The translations under genes and the position numbers were made by a program. Under the pieces are notes generated by a model. It was not told where the DNA came from. It saw nothing but the letters and a program-made list of their open reading frames with translations, and ran no database searches. From Aurantiochytrium sp. KH105 (Eukaryota; Sar; Bigyra; Thraustochytrida; Thraustochytriidae): a stretch of DNA of 64,000 bases. Each line of letters begins with the position of its first letter. The first letter of the stretch is position 1. Positions 17,801-27,428 of this stretch are shown here, piece after piece. The DNA lies in contig BGKB01000124.1 in the NCBI GenBank assembly GCA_003116975.1, positions 124,001 through 188,000 of the forward strand, given 5' to 3'.

Positions 17801-20800
17801 CCTATGCGCCAGTCGTTCGCGGCGAAAAGACAAAGAGCTTGGCACTTCGCGTCCGCGGTGGCTATGATGAAATGCTCGAGTGTGTCGGTCACCACGAGGA
17901 ACCGACGTGCATCTTTACGCAAAAGAAACTCGACTTTGGCTTCGTCTCCGTGGGTCGCGAACAAACGGCCAAGCTCGATGTGAAAAATACTGGCAGCTAT
18001 GTCGCCGTCCTCTTTGCTGAAGATGCACCGCCTGGAATCAGTGTCTTGCCGGAAACGTGCAAGATTCCCCCAGGCGCGACGGCAACGCTCGAGGTTCGCT
18101 TTGAGCCCGCCTCGCCCTGCAAACTCGACCCGTCCAAACACCAACTACGACTTGCGCTGCGCGGGGGGCGTGACTTGCGACTTCCGCTGCACGGAGAAGC
18201 TGTCGTCCCCGTCGCAGAGGTTCTTCAGGCGCAGACGGACTTTGGAGGCATTACGATTGGCTCCAAGGCTGTGCAGACGATAACCCTTTCGAACTCGGGC
18301 GATGTTCCTGCCGTCCTCACGCTTGACCTCAGCGAGCACTTTGAATTTGAGGTTGCCCTCGCGCCGCTTCCGACAGCTTCTGGCCAAAGACGCAACTCGA
18401 GTTTTGCAAAGAGCACGAACAGTGCAAGCGCAAGCAGCAGGCGAAAGAGCATCGGAGGAACGTCGACCACCAGCTCGTCTAGTTCCAGAAATGAAGCTGC
18501 TGACACTGAAAGCGAAGGGAAGAACGATGCACAGGCCCTCGTGCACGAGGATGACGAGGCCCTAGACGCCAACAGCGTTGGCGAAATCGTTGATCCAGAC
18601 GATCTCGAGAATTTGCTTCGACCAGTGAGCGCAATCTCAAACACCCGTGCTCCGCTTGGAACCTTTTTAGAGGACGAGCCGGCAGAGGATCTTGCTGTGG
18701 ATGACATTCGCGACCTTGACGAAGAATGCGTGTACTTTGAGATACAAGTTCCGGCGAAAAAGCGTCTTCACATTCAGCTCATCTTCGTGCCCAAGAATGA
18801 GCGCTCGCACGCTTTTCAGTTGCCGCTCGCACTCGCAGGCACGTCGGAAGTCTTACAGCACGCAATCACGGGTGAAGGCCTGCGGCCCAAACTGCTTCTT
18901 AGCTCCACGCTCGTGAATTTTGATACAAAGGTTGTATCCAAGGATCGTCTGAAGAAGGTGCCAACGTACCGTGAGATTTCGGTCACGAACCATCATGAAG
19001 AAACGCTTCGGTGGGAAATCGGGACGGAGCCACTCAGCAACATGGATGCTGGTGCAGACGACCAGAACGCGACCAAGTTTTTTTCGGTCAAGCCGACAGG
19101 CGGGGTACTGCAGCCAGGCGACACGTGCATGGTCAAAGTTGGCTTTCTTCCGAGCGGCGAGGAACAATACTGCGTTTCGCTTCCGGTATTCATTGACGAA
19201 GACCGCGAGCGTGAATATCTCTCGCTCGAGCTCCTAGGTATGGGAGTCTACCCCAAGCTGCGCTTTGACACGAGTGAGGTCGTTCTTCCGACAGTACCGC
19301 TGGGCGTCAAGGCTAAAGGCGTCTTCTATATCCAGAATGACGGCTATGACAGCCTTGATTTACGCTACCGTTTGCCCGCGGAGACGCAGCGCGTCCCGCT
19401 CGCCATATCGTTTCCGGAGGGAAAGAACATCGGTCTGAGTCGCCCGCAAATTCCCGTCGAGGTAACCTTCACGTCGCGCAAGCCAATGTCCTTCACTGCA
19501 AAAGTAGACTTTGTCGATACGGATGGCAATGCCTTTGGCATTTACATTACCGGCACGGCCGAGAATTGTCTTCTCACCGCATTTCCTTTTGTGGCAGCCG
19601 TGCGCGCTCAATTTGACTACACTGCAACGGCATCCGACAGATCTGTTCAATTTGTGCCCCGCCCCAACGCGCAATTGCTCTTGCAATCGAAAAAGACGCA
19701 CCGGGAGTCAACGATGAGTTTGGCAAGTCAGCTTGACTTGAAGCCACCAAGTGCCGCGGAATCAAAGGAAAAGCCCGGCGACGAAGCAAAGAACGAGCGC
19801 AAGGGAACTTCAAAGCCCGCAGTGGACTTTGTTGCCGATGCTTCGCTCGTGGAGACGGCCTCGGCGAGCGCAACATCGGTCCACACCCTTGTTCGCTTTC
19901 TCAACGTCACAGCACTGCAAGTTCCCATCACGGATTTTCCCGCGGATTTGATCTCCTCGAGCGGAAAGCAGGTCTTCGAGCTCATTCAATCCCTCTCAGG
20001 CAAGGCTGCCCCGGGACGTATGAAGACAGGGGGTGCAAAAGGCAAGGCCGCAGCCGTGAAGAAGGATTTGACCAAGGATCTACTCATGCAGTACGAGGCT
20101 CTTCTGAAATTCCTCAAGTCCCGAGGTGCTCTTCTCCATGACATTCGTCCCGAACACTTTCTGCCCCGCGATGAGTACATTCGTCATCGCGCGCGGACCG
20201 ACCCAGAAATGGGGCTCGGAGACGGCGCGGGTGGCTCGTCCGGCATGACAATGATTCTGCAAGGCTCAGGAATGTCTTCGTTCAGTGCATCGAATTCGCA
20301 GGCGCACGCCCGAATTCTCCAGCAGCGACACCAGCTCGAGCGAGAATTTCCGCCCGTATCTACCAACGCATGGGCCAGTGTCATTCTTCAGATTCTCAAG
20401 TTGTTTGTACTGAACCGTGTTACAGTCAAACAGCTGCGAGGTCTACCGGGCTGCGCAGATGCTATTTCTCCGGAAGATGTGCGCGCGCTTTCGTCCAGCA
20501 GCAGCAATATTTACAGTGTACCGGAGGGCATCCTTTTGCACTGGCTGAGCTTGCATTGCTCCCAAGGTTCCAACACAATCCTCAGCTCTGGGGGCGGGGG
20601 TATGCCTGCCGCAGATGTTCTTATGCCAGGACAAGAGAACCCCTACCGACACAATTCGCCAATTGTCAATCTGGATACAGATCTGGGCAGCGGCGTGGTT
20701 CTCGCGACGCTTCTAGCATCGCACATCCCCACTCTCATTCGCCCTGGCTGTGCACTCGCCTCGGTGATTCTGGAACCTACGGATGAGACTCAATGTGTGG

Positions 20801-23800
20801 CGAACCTCACGGCTGTCATGAATGCGATGCAGGAGCTTGGACTCCACTACACACGAAACCCAGAAGACATGCTTCCCACGGTGGCCAACGCCCGAGACAA
20901 TCTTCTCTTTGTCCTATACCTCTATCAGAACCTTCCTCAGTTTGTCCCCAAGGCGACAATTGAGTTTAGCTGCTCATTGGGTTCCAAGGTCACCAAGGCC
21001 ATCGAGCTGCGCAACCCTTCGAGCCAGCTCGTTTCTTACGATGTCCAGCTCGATGGCTCATTCGAGTTTAGCGTGCCGGTACGAACTGTGTCGATTGAGG
21101 CTGGAGAGACGGCAGAGCTCCCTGTCGAGCTCACCAGTCGCTTTTCGAGACCCGCAGAGGCCATTTTGTCCCTGAAACCGGACCGCGCTGCAGGTGGGGG
21201 TAGTGGCGGTGGGCCTGGCGGTGCACCGTCGGCCCTAGTCTTCAAGCTCACTTCGCAAGTTCATTCTCGAAGGTCGATCCGGACCATCAAGTGCGCCACG
21301 CGAGCGTACGAGCCGCTTCCTGTGGAGGTACAAGTGACCAACCCATTTAGTCAGGACGCGCGATTTGTTGTCGAGCTGGTGCAGGAGCGCACCAAGGAAG
21401 AACTTCGCGCCCCACGTGGCAAAGCTGGGAAAAAACGAGGAGGGAAGGCCGGTGCTGGTGCTGGTCTTGCGCGTGGTGCGTCTAAGCGGGGGTCTGGTAA
21501 GGCATCGAAGCGGCCCATGAGCCGTGAGGGCACGGGAACCTCCATGATGAGCACGCCTTGCAACGAAACTCTTCCTGACGCCTTCCACTGCAAGCTGTCG
21601 ACACTCAAACTTCGCGCAGGTGAGACCGCGACGCTCTCCTTGCAATACCTTCCGTTCCTTCCTGGTGAGTACCGCTGTCAGCTGGTTTTTATCGACGAAA
21701 AGGTCGGCGAATTCCTCTACGAGGTAATCGGAGAAGCCGCTCGCCCCGTGCCTTTGGAGAAAATCACCTTTGCGACTGAGGCGAAGAGCGTTTTTAGCAA
21801 AAGGATCGCTCTCGGAATGGGCAACAAGTTGCTCGAAAAGGCAAAGACCGCTCTGGCAGCTGTTTCTTCGGATGGTGCCGGCATTGAGTTTACGGGTCAG
21901 ACATTCAAGAACCCCGACAGCGTGGACTTTGAGGTTGAGTTTGAGTCACCCTTCTTTTCCGGTCCTTCATCTGTGACGGTGACTGCTGCTTCTTCTTCTT
22001 CTTCTTCTTCTTCATCGGGACCAACCAAAGCGTACGGGGCCGCTAGCAGCAGCCTTGCAGGTAGCGAGGATCGCGAGAGCGTCGCGAGCACCAAGGAGTC
22101 GGTTCTCGCCGTAACAAATGCCCTTACTGTGGACTTTCAGCCACAAAGTGCTGGTGTATACCCTTGCTACGTGATTCTTCGCTCTCCAAAGCAAATTCGC
22201 ATCATCGAGCTCGAGGCCACAGTCTCCAACCCAACAGTGACCTCCGAGCTGGACTTTCTCGCCCCTGCCCGGCAAAAAATCAAGCAGGGCATTCCCATTC
22301 TCAATACCACAGATGCCGTGTGGAATATTCAGGCCAGACTTGAAGGAAGCGCGTGCTTTACGGCCCCACGCTCTTTGTCGGTGTCCCCAGACGGTGGCGC
22401 TGCCGATTTCACGCTCGAGTTTGCACCAACATGGGTCGGAGAATTCTCAGGGAAGCTTATTTTGCACAACGCGACCACCAATGAGGATATGATTTACGTG
22501 CTGTCCGGTGTAGGCCAAGAGCCCCTGGCAGAAGATCATATTGTGATCGAGTGCAAGGCGCGGGAGAAGGTATTTCAAGCTTTTGCTGTGAGCAACAACT
22601 TTGGGAGCTGCTCAGATGTGTACACAACGTTTGCGGTGGAGTCAGACTTGCCACACGTTGGTGGAGACCCAACCATTTCAGTAGCCAAGGGTGCAAGCGC
22701 GGACTATATGCTGACGGTGAATCCACTTCTGGGCGGGACCTATACTGGCTCAGTGACCTTTTCACTCGGACCGGAGCGTCCCTTTCTTTGGTATACTGTG
22801 GAGATTCGCGCGACCAGCCCTGCCCCAGAGGACACGTTGGAAATCACCACCTTTGTACGCAAGGCTGTGGCTGTGGAGATCACCTTGGTGAACCCACTCG
22901 ACCAGGCGGTAGAGTTCGAGGTCAGTCTCCAGGGTCACGGACTCTTGGGCGAGCCTCGATTCGTCCTCGAGGCATCCGAAGCTGCCTCGTACGAGCTCAT
23001 CTACTCGCCTCTCGTGGCAGGCGAGGTTGAAGGCGCGGTGTCATTCGTCAACGATATGGTTGGAGAAGTTTGGTATAAGCTTGCGCTCTCTGCGCAGGCA
23101 GCTCCGCCTGAGTCGCTCGAACTCTTTCGGTGCGCTGTTGGCACGCATATCCGTCAAGCCGTGGTGCTCGAGAATCCAACCGACGAGGCTGTTGAGCTGC
23201 GCGCAGTGTTGTCAAATCGCCGAAACTTTTCCGTGCGTCCGGCCAACCCCACGCTCGCACCGTACGCACAGACTTCTGTCGAGATTGAGTACCTGCCCAG
23301 CAGTATTGGAGAGGAAGAGTCTGGCGTCGTCAAGTTCACAAGCCCCAAGCTTGGCGAGTGGGAGTTCCATGTCGTTGGCGAAGGCACAATGCCAAGCATC
23401 ATGGATAATGTGGAAGTTTCGACCAGCGTCGGGAACTCGGACACATCATCGGTGGTGTTTAGAAACCCTTTTCAAGACCCGCTTCAGGTGGTGGTCGAGA
23501 TCGAGACGGATGGCTCGGACACCCTTCGAATGCTTTTGGGCAGAGCGCGGCAGACTGTGGCTCCATTTGCCAATCTGATGATTCCATTTTCCTTCACACC
23601 GCTCGAAATGTCAGAACAGACGGCGAAGGTACGAGTACATGCGCCAGACCGGGACACAACATGGGAGTTTCCCATCCGTGCCTTTGCGGAGGCCCCGCCG
23701 CACCCGGAGATCTTTTACCTCACCACACGGGCACGCGACGCTCTCATGGAGACAGTCGAACTTCCGCTTCTAGGCTTGAACAAAGTGGCTGCCCCAGAGC

Positions 23801-24438
23801 CGTTCATGCATGAGCTCATAGTACCCGAAGCCATGCAAGGGCTCGTGGCGCAATCACTGACGCTGACGCCGCTCGAGACACGGATTTCGAGGCCCAACCA
23901 GGTAATTCCATTCAAGGTGTCCTTTCATCCGCTCAAGCCCTTTTCCACGAGTGTAGATCTGTTGATCTCGAAGCGATCAGGTGGGCGCTGGCGTTTTCAG
24001 ATTCGCCTCGATGCAGCGGAGCCCGTGATTGATGACGTCATTGAGGTCCAGGCCAGCTTGCATCACACAGCCTCCGTCTCGTTCCAGCTCAAGAATCAGT
24101 TCAACGTGCCTGCTCCCTTTGAAGCGTACCTTACTGTGGAATCTGCGTATCAATTTTCGGTGTACCCGACCAATGGCGTCTTGCCTCCTGTGGACGGTCA
24201 AGAAGGATCGACGTTTGTGGTGAGTTTCACACCTACAGAGTACGGTAAGGTCATCAAAGCCAAGCTCGTCATTGTTACGGATGAGATGCAGTGGAGCTAC
24301 CTTTTGCGCGGCACGCATCCGGACTTTAAGCCTCCGGCAGGCGAGGCCAAGGTTGTGTCTCGCCCGGATACAGGGGTACTCAAGGCGCTTCAAGATGCAC
24401 AAGCAAAGCGCAAGACTCGCAGGAACTCAGCCTTGTAA
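14896..24438 (+). CDS. CFAP47: CFAP47-like flagellar protein (ASH/MSP repeats plus CH domain)
   Basis: A 3,180-residue protein, almost the length of human CFAP47 (about 3,190), a component of motile cilia linked to the central apparatus and to sperm motility. It is a chain of ASH/MSP-type beta-sandwich domains, recognisable by recurring strands such as FKFGTCAAVDRR, LDFGTVCVNSKSA (about 778) and LDFGFVSVGREQT (about 1012). Between them lies a charged low-complexity region at about 520-760. A calponin-homology region follows at about 1820-2015 (NAWASVILQILKLFVLNR, then GSGVVLATLLASHIPTL, then NLLFVLYLYQNLPQF). More ASH-like units run to the C-terminus. The first ATG in frame is 14896; the frame is open upstream only from a GTG. 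The ASH order and CH position favour CFAP47 over HYDIN, which is larger. It is convergent with CFAP58. Confidence 0.88.
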   Translation: MHDADKEGPALAGGLRVFPPRVCFEDVQPNVLYVLTLLLQNGASKAERIRFRHPRSNYFTLNYTATGAVAPGLEVRAEVEFCIPDGLDDKEFHDELVVMCAGHETVIPLVGQRPCPRLEIEGNGLVDLGTVVRGNTQTRFLELRNTGSLPGDFTISEELGECLSVFPKEGTIPGTSTGSTRLSERLKVEFSSDTLGSFRKSVTLEIAGQAPLTLDVCANVVDQNLELVMPANGGLVDGELAFAALHFGQKATQEIMLVNNSPVSCQYSIAFKAGTGFELYRTPVAASAESLISTQSDDAEADGLPAGFVQDIGIRDAPIRMTPTQGVLAPYTKIPLAVVFAPRPPPQAKGFRARGDQDLHSDVSFELSAVVTCVDTGQQIPLKLTARALKPLVSINRKTFKFGTCAAVDRRDIVFTIANKGEVLPIRYSINKVAFFSCKPNAGRLLPGQSQNVLVSFMPAQLGSFRNTLHVVLCDGVRVVPLTVAGECDALGSPKKIPGGPDAILADFKPEIKYVDDDEVRRQARHSKPRFKRLPPWEKKKLAMREHAIAEDLEQPADSPSVMSANQLGAEDSGDLGPDVFGGVKSYDPTYTYSTADLVRKQQHRDQYADFLIRARRSRKDRAAKKAKDAKSPRSSKNAKWREEAKKASFRPGKHRHDHDENSSDEEADDDAEARRGLEDDPINIGLDPREGLRSPRLRVPAEPEPLWLERPLDDDGAAGDGNGASGGRRRHRGKTHDENRLIKRKFKDAPTSQSEITDCRSVITPIDLAHIGVQPKQLDFGTVCVNSKSAKCLAIANDLMQNILVEICVDGVDELSHSTPKAQVIPPGSQAGFDIIFSSSTQPAANQSNRFRKSITYIINGHHKFKYSIVAEVIPIRIALSTSCVDLRFDETNLNRSVSETVTLTNTGNASAYFSWVAAAPSSSAATSDDANSNAGSKKRGATEAPTFKIEPETDVIEPFETKDVIVTYAPVVRGEKTKSLALRVRGGYDEMLECVGHHEEPTCIFTQKKLDFGFVSVGREQTAKLDVKNTGSYVAVLFAEDAPPGISVLPETCKIPPGATATLEVRFEPASPCKLDPSKHQLRLALRGGRDLRLPLHGEAVVPVAEVLQAQTDFGGITIGSKAVQTITLSNSGDVPAVLTLDLSEHFEFEVALAPLPTASGQRRNSSFAKSTNSASASSRRKSIGGTSTTSSSSSRNEAADTESEGKNDAQALVHEDDEALDANSVGEIVDPDDLENLLRPVSAISNTRAPLGTFLEDEPAEDLAVDDIRDLDEECVYFEIQVPAKKRLHIQLIFVPKNERSHAFQLPLALAGTSEVLQHAITGEGLRPKLLLSSTLVNFDTKVVSKDRLKKVPTYREISVTNHHEETLRWEIGTEPLSNMDAGADDQNATKFFSVKPTGGVLQPGDTCMVKVGFLPSGEEQYCVSLPVFIDEDREREYLSLELLGMGVYPKLRFDTSEVVLPTVPLGVKAKGVFYIQNDGYDSLDLRYRLPAETQRVPLAISFPEGKNIGLSRPQIPVEVTFTSRKPMSFTAKVDFVDTDGNAFGIYITGTAENCLLTAFPFVAAVRAQFDYTATASDRSVQFVPRPNAQLLLQSKKTHRESTMSLASQLDLKPPSAAESKEKPGDEAKNERKGTSKPAVDFVADASLVETASASATSVHTLVRFLNVTALQVPITDFPADLISSSGKQVFELIQSLSGKAAPGRMKTGGAKGKAAAVKKDLTKDLLMQYEALLKFLKSRGALLHDIRPEHFLPRDEYIRHRARTDPEMGLGDGAGGSSGMTMILQGSGMSSFSASNSQAHARILQQRHQLEREFPPVSTNAWASVILQILKLFVLNRVTVKQLRGLPGCADAISPEDVRALSSSSSNIYSVPEGILLHWLSLHCSQGSNTILSSGGGGMPAADVLMPGQENPYRHNSPIVNLDTDLGSGVVLATLLASHIPTLIRPGCALASVILEPTDETQCVANLTAVMNAMQELGLHYTRNPEDMLPTVANARDNLLFVLYLYQNLPQFVPKATIEFSCSLGSKVTKAIELRNPSSQLVSYDVQLDGSFEFSVPVRTVSIEAGETAELPVELTSRFSRPAEAILSLKPDRAAGGGSGGGPGGAPSALVFKLTSQVHSRRSIRTIKCATRAYEPLPVEVQVTNPFSQDARFVVELVQERTKEELRAPRGKAGKKRGGKAGAGAGLARGASKRGSGKASKRPMSREGTGTSMMSTPCNETLPDAFHCKLSTLKLRAGETATLSLQYLPFLPGEYRCQLVFIDEKVGEFLYEVIGEAARPVPLEKITFATEAKSVFSKRIALGMGNKLLEKAKTALAAVSSDGAGIEFTGQTFKNPDSVDFEVEFESPFFSGPSSVTVTAASSSSSSSSSGPTKAYGAASSSLAGSEDRESVASTKESVLAVTNALTVDFQPQSAGVYPCYVILRSPKQIRIIELEATVSNPTVTSELDFLAPARQKIKQGIPILNTTDAVWNIQARLEGSACFTAPRSLSVSPDGGAADFTLEFAPTWVGEFSGKLILHNATTNEDMIYVLSGVGQEPLAEDHIVIECKAREKVFQAFAVSNNFGSCSDVYTTFAVESDLPHVGGDPTISVAKGASADYMLTVNPLLGGTYTGSVTFSLGPERPFLWYTVEIRATSPAPEDTLEITTFVRKAVAVEITLVNPLDQAVEFEVSLQGHGLLGEPRFVLEASEAASYELIYSPLVAGEVEGAVSFVNDMVGEVWYKLALSAQAAPPESLELFRCAVGTHIRQAVVLENPTDEAVELRAVLSNRRNFSVRPANPTLAPYAQTSVEIEYLPSSIGEEESGVVKFTSPKLGEWEFHVVGEGTMPSIMDNVEVSTSVGNSDTSSVVFRNPFQDPLQVVVEIETDGSDTLRMLLGRARQTVAPFANLMIPFSFTPLEMSEQTAKVRVHAPDRDTTWEFPIRAFAEAPPHPEIFYLTTRARDALMETVELPLLGLNKVAAPEPFMHELIVPEAMQGLVAQSLTLTPLETRISRPNQVIPFKVSFHPLKPFSTSVDLLISKRSGGRWRFQIRLDAAEPVIDDVIEVQASLHHTASVSFQLKNQFNVPAPFEAYLTVESAYQFSVYPTNGVLPPVDGQEGSTFVVSFTPTEYGKVIKAKLVIVTDEMQWSYLLRGTHPDFKPPAGEAKVVSRPDTGVLKALQDAQAKRKTRRNSAL
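21987..22014 (+). repeat. TTC trinucleotide run encoding poly-Ser in CFAP47
   Basis: About nine uninterrupted CTT/TTC units within the CFAP47 coding frame encode a Ser tract. Length changes in steps of three would be tolerated. Confidence 0.75.
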
Positions 24439-24671
24439 GAAGGACACTTGATACAAGTTTTAAGAAAAAAGAAGACAATTTTTCCGAATCGCCGTAGGCT
24501 TTGGTACAACGGGTCTAAAATTTGCTATGGGTTATCCTTTCCGATACAGCAGCTTTGGAAGAACACACCAAAAGACGAAAAAGCAAAACGAAAATATGGC
24601 CCTTTTCCTTTTTCAAGTTCTTCTTGTAACACGACGAACACGACGGAATCTTCTTATTTGTCAAAGCGTTA
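24439..24671. other. Convergent spacer between CFAP47 and CFAP58
   Basis: A 233-bp AT-rich spacer with A-rich tracts near 24463-24476. It must hold the 3' ends of both transcripts. Confidence 0.5.
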
Positions 24672-27428
24672 CTATGACTTCGTGTCCTCTTTCGTCTCTT
24701 CTTGTTCTTGATTCGATGTTGGCGCTGCTGGCACTGAATGAGTGCTCTCTGACGCAATGTATGGTTTGCTCGCATGTGATGCTCTTTTAAGGGAGGAGCG
24801 AGACGCTGCAGCAGATGAAGACGACGACGCCGACGAAGAAGAAGACCCGGAGGATGAAGACGAGGAGCCAGAAGAGGTGGACTCGTTGTCCGAATCATCA
24901 CTCGAGTCAGACTCCTCACCAGAATCGTCGGGGCTTCGGGCTCTGGGACGACGGCCCTGACGACGGAGATGACGGAGGTTTCTGCGGATATAATCCTTTT
25001 TGAGGCCTCTCATTTGGTTGTTGAGCGCTTCAATTTCAAACTTGTATTCATTCACCTTTGCGCGATGTGTTTCGAGATCCGCTTCCATTTCTTTAATCTG
25101 GCGTTGCTTGTCCTTGAGGTTTTGCTGATACACGACAAGCTGTTCGGCCACTTCGGGGCCTGGCTGACGCGCGAGAACGTTCTTTAGTTCGACGTAGAGT
25201 TTCTCCTTCTCCTCAATCTGCTTGGCCTTGAGGGCAACCTCCTCAGTCTTTTCGATGAGCTTGACTTGGGTCGACTGAATTTTCTTGATCAGGGCGAATC
25301 GCTCTGGGTCAGAGCTTTCAAGTTTGCGCCATCGATGGACATTCAGAGGTCTCTCCATTTCATCGGAGAGCGCCTTAACTTTGGAGCGTTCCTGGGCAAT
25401 TTCACGCTCGAGACGGATGATCTCTGTGTCAAGCTCCGGAATGCCGGAGACCTGCTCGTTGAGCTTCTTTCGCTCGCGGTGCAACACACGCACCGTACGC
25501 TGAAGACTGCGAAGATCGCCAGAGAGCGCATTAAACTGGCTTTCACCCTTGCGGAGTGCCGACATCTGCAGCTTGATTTTCTCGTACAAGGATGCCAATT
25601 CTTCATTGCGACGAATGAGCTGTGAGCCGAGAATGTCGCGCTCGCTAATAATGGCCCGGTATTCCTTTTCTTGGCGAGCTCGCTCCTCCTCGGCCTCGCG
25701 CATGATTTGCGTCAGTTTTTGGATCTCAAACTCTTGATTGTTGATGATCTGCTCGGAGGACTGCGTCTGCTTCCGAATCTTGGTGAGCTCATTCTTGAGT
25801 TGTTCCTTTTCCTTTTCAACCTTTTGATGCGAAAAGTGTTCCTTCACCAGCGAGTGGTCTTTTGTGGTAATTTCCTCTTTGAGTTGCTCGATCTGGTGAT
25901 TCATGATCTTGAATTTGCGCTTCATTTCAGCAATCTCTTCCTGGGCCTCGATGAGGTTCTTGGAGTACAGGTTGCGATCCGAACGCACGGCCTCGTAAAG
26001 GTTTTGCTGCTGTTTGAGCTTGCCTTCGCCCTCGGCAATGCGCTTTTGCAGCTCTGAGATTCGCGCATCCTGAAGTCGAACTTCCTCGAGTGCGTTGGCG
26101 AATCGCTGCGATTCGAGAGCGGCCTCCTTTTCATACTTTTGGACTTCCTCTTCGAGGGCCTCGATGCCTTGCCGGTCGGTGATGGCGTCGGTTTTGTAGC
26201 CTTGAATCTCGTTCTCGAGATTTCGCTTCGTGTTGTTGTACATACTGATAAGGTCGTGAACCTGCTTGGTGCGGTCTTCGGCTTTCATCAGCGTCTTGTT
26301 AAGGACCTCGCGCTCTTTGACGAGGTCATCGACCTGGCGCTGCAGCGTGTCGTTTTCTTTTCGCGCGACACGGATCTCACGCTCTACGGTCTGCGTTCGC
26401 TCGCGGATCTGGACGCGATGGGCCTCGGCCTTTTCGCGGAGTCCATCGGTTTCAGCAATACGCTTTTCGGCATGTGCCATCATACGTTTAACCCCATCCA
26501 TTTCTTTTTTCACGGCCTTGGACTCTTTGCGCTTGACCTCGATGTCGGCCTCGCGCTTGCCAAGCTCTTCCGTAAGGAACTTGTTAATTCGCGTTTGGTC
26601 ATCGAGGGCGCCGGTGAGACGCTGCGTTTGCTGGAAAAGGTTGTCGTACTCATTGAGGTAGTGTTCCATTTTGGTTTTTGCAGCCTTGAGCTTGTTGTCC
26701 AGAGCGTCGATCTCCGCGTTTCCGCTGGCGACCTTGGTTTCTTTTCCGCTCAGCTCGAATTGTAGATTCTCTACCCTGGCCTTGAGCGTTCGGAGATCCG
26801 TATCAACGCGGTCGCGACGCAATTGTGCTTCTTTGCAGCTGTGTTCGTTGTCTTCGACTTGGGCACGAAGGTCGGCAATTTCATCTTCGAGTGTGACGCG
26901 TTCGGCTTCTGCTTTGGCAACCGTTTCGCTGATAATTTGAACATCCTGGCGACTCGTCTGCAGCTTGGAAATTTTTTGCTCAAGGAGATGCTCAAGATCG
27001 ACCTGTCGCTTTTGCAGCTGAGCAAGACGCTTTTCTTGCTCAGGGGTCCATCCGGGGCCGATTTCGACCTGCTCTTCAAGTTCTGCGATTGCCCTCTGCA
27101 GCTCTTCGAGCATGGTGGACTTTTCTCGATGCAGCAGCTTTTGCATGCCGATTTCTCGCTGGTTCTTTTCGATCTCGTCTTGAAGATCCTTTTTCTCCAT
27201 TTGTTGAAGTTCCTCCTCGGACTTGGCGCGCTGCACTTTGTCGGACTGTGCGAGAACTTCGGCCTCGAGCTCTGCGGCCTTTTGCTGCAGCTTTTGGTTG
27301 CTGTCATTCGACTTGATGAGGGCTTTCCACATTTTGTCGAACTCGTTCTTTAGCCTGTCCTGACCCTCAAGTTTGCTTAGGGCAGCGTTGTAGGCCTCCT
27401 GGCAGGCCTCCATCCTAGGGTCCGCCAT
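24672..27428 (-). CDS. CFAP58: CFAP58 (CCDC147)-like coiled-coil flagellar protein
   Basis: A 918-residue coiled-coil protein (human CFAP58 is about 870). It opens with ACQEAYNAALSKLEGQDRLK and continues as almost unbroken heptads to about residue 850. Near residue 700 it carries the family-specific PLNVHRWRKLESSDPERFAL, followed by IEKTEEVALKAKQIEEKEKL and the C-terminal block YKFEIEALNNQMRGLKKDYI. In animals the protein is needed for sperm flagellar axoneme and mid-piece assembly. The last 70 residues are a species-specific Ser/Asp/Glu tail with long Ser runs. ATG 27428 begins the conserved MADPRMEA segment; upstream the frame is open for 120 codons but has no ATG. It is tail-to-tail with CFAP47, with the two stops 233 bp apart. 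Confidence 0.93.
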   Translation of the reverse strand: MADPRMEACQEAYNAALSKLEGQDRLKNEFDKMWKALIKSNDSNQKLQQKAAELEAEVLAQSDKVQRAKSEEELQQMEKKDLQDEIEKNQREIGMQKLLHREKSTMLEELQRAIAELEEQVEIGPGWTPEQEKRLAQLQKRQVDLEHLLEQKISKLQTSRQDVQIISETVAKAEAERVTLEDEIADLRAQVEDNEHSCKEAQLRRDRVDTDLRTLKARVENLQFELSGKETKVASGNAEIDALDNKLKAAKTKMEHYLNEYDNLFQQTQRLTGALDDQTRINKFLTEELGKREADIEVKRKESKAVKKEMDGVKRMMAHAEKRIAETDGLREKAEAHRVQIRERTQTVEREIRVARKENDTLQRQVDDLVKEREVLNKTLMKAEDRTKQVHDLISMYNNTKRNLENEIQGYKTDAITDRQGIEALEEEVQKYEKEAALESQRFANALEEVRLQDARISELQKRIAEGEGKLKQQQNLYEAVRSDRNLYSKNLIEAQEEIAEMKRKFKIMNHQIEQLKEEITTKDHSLVKEHFSHQKVEKEKEQLKNELTKIRKQTQSSEQIINNQEFEIQKLTQIMREAEEERARQEKEYRAIISERDILGSQLIRRNEELASLYEKIKLQMSALRKGESQFNALSGDLRSLQRTVRVLHRERKKLNEQVSGIPELDTEIIRLEREIAQERSKVKALSDEMERPLNVHRWRKLESSDPERFALIKKIQSTQVKLIEKTEEVALKAKQIEEKEKLYVELKNVLARQPGPEVAEQLVVYQQNLKDKQRQIKEMEADLETHRAKVNEYKFEIEALNNQMRGLKKDYIRRNLRHLRRQGRRPRARSPDDSGEESDSSDDSDNESTSSGSSSSSSGSSSSSASSSSSAAASRSSLKRASHASKPYIASESTHSVPAAPTSNQEQEETKEDTKS

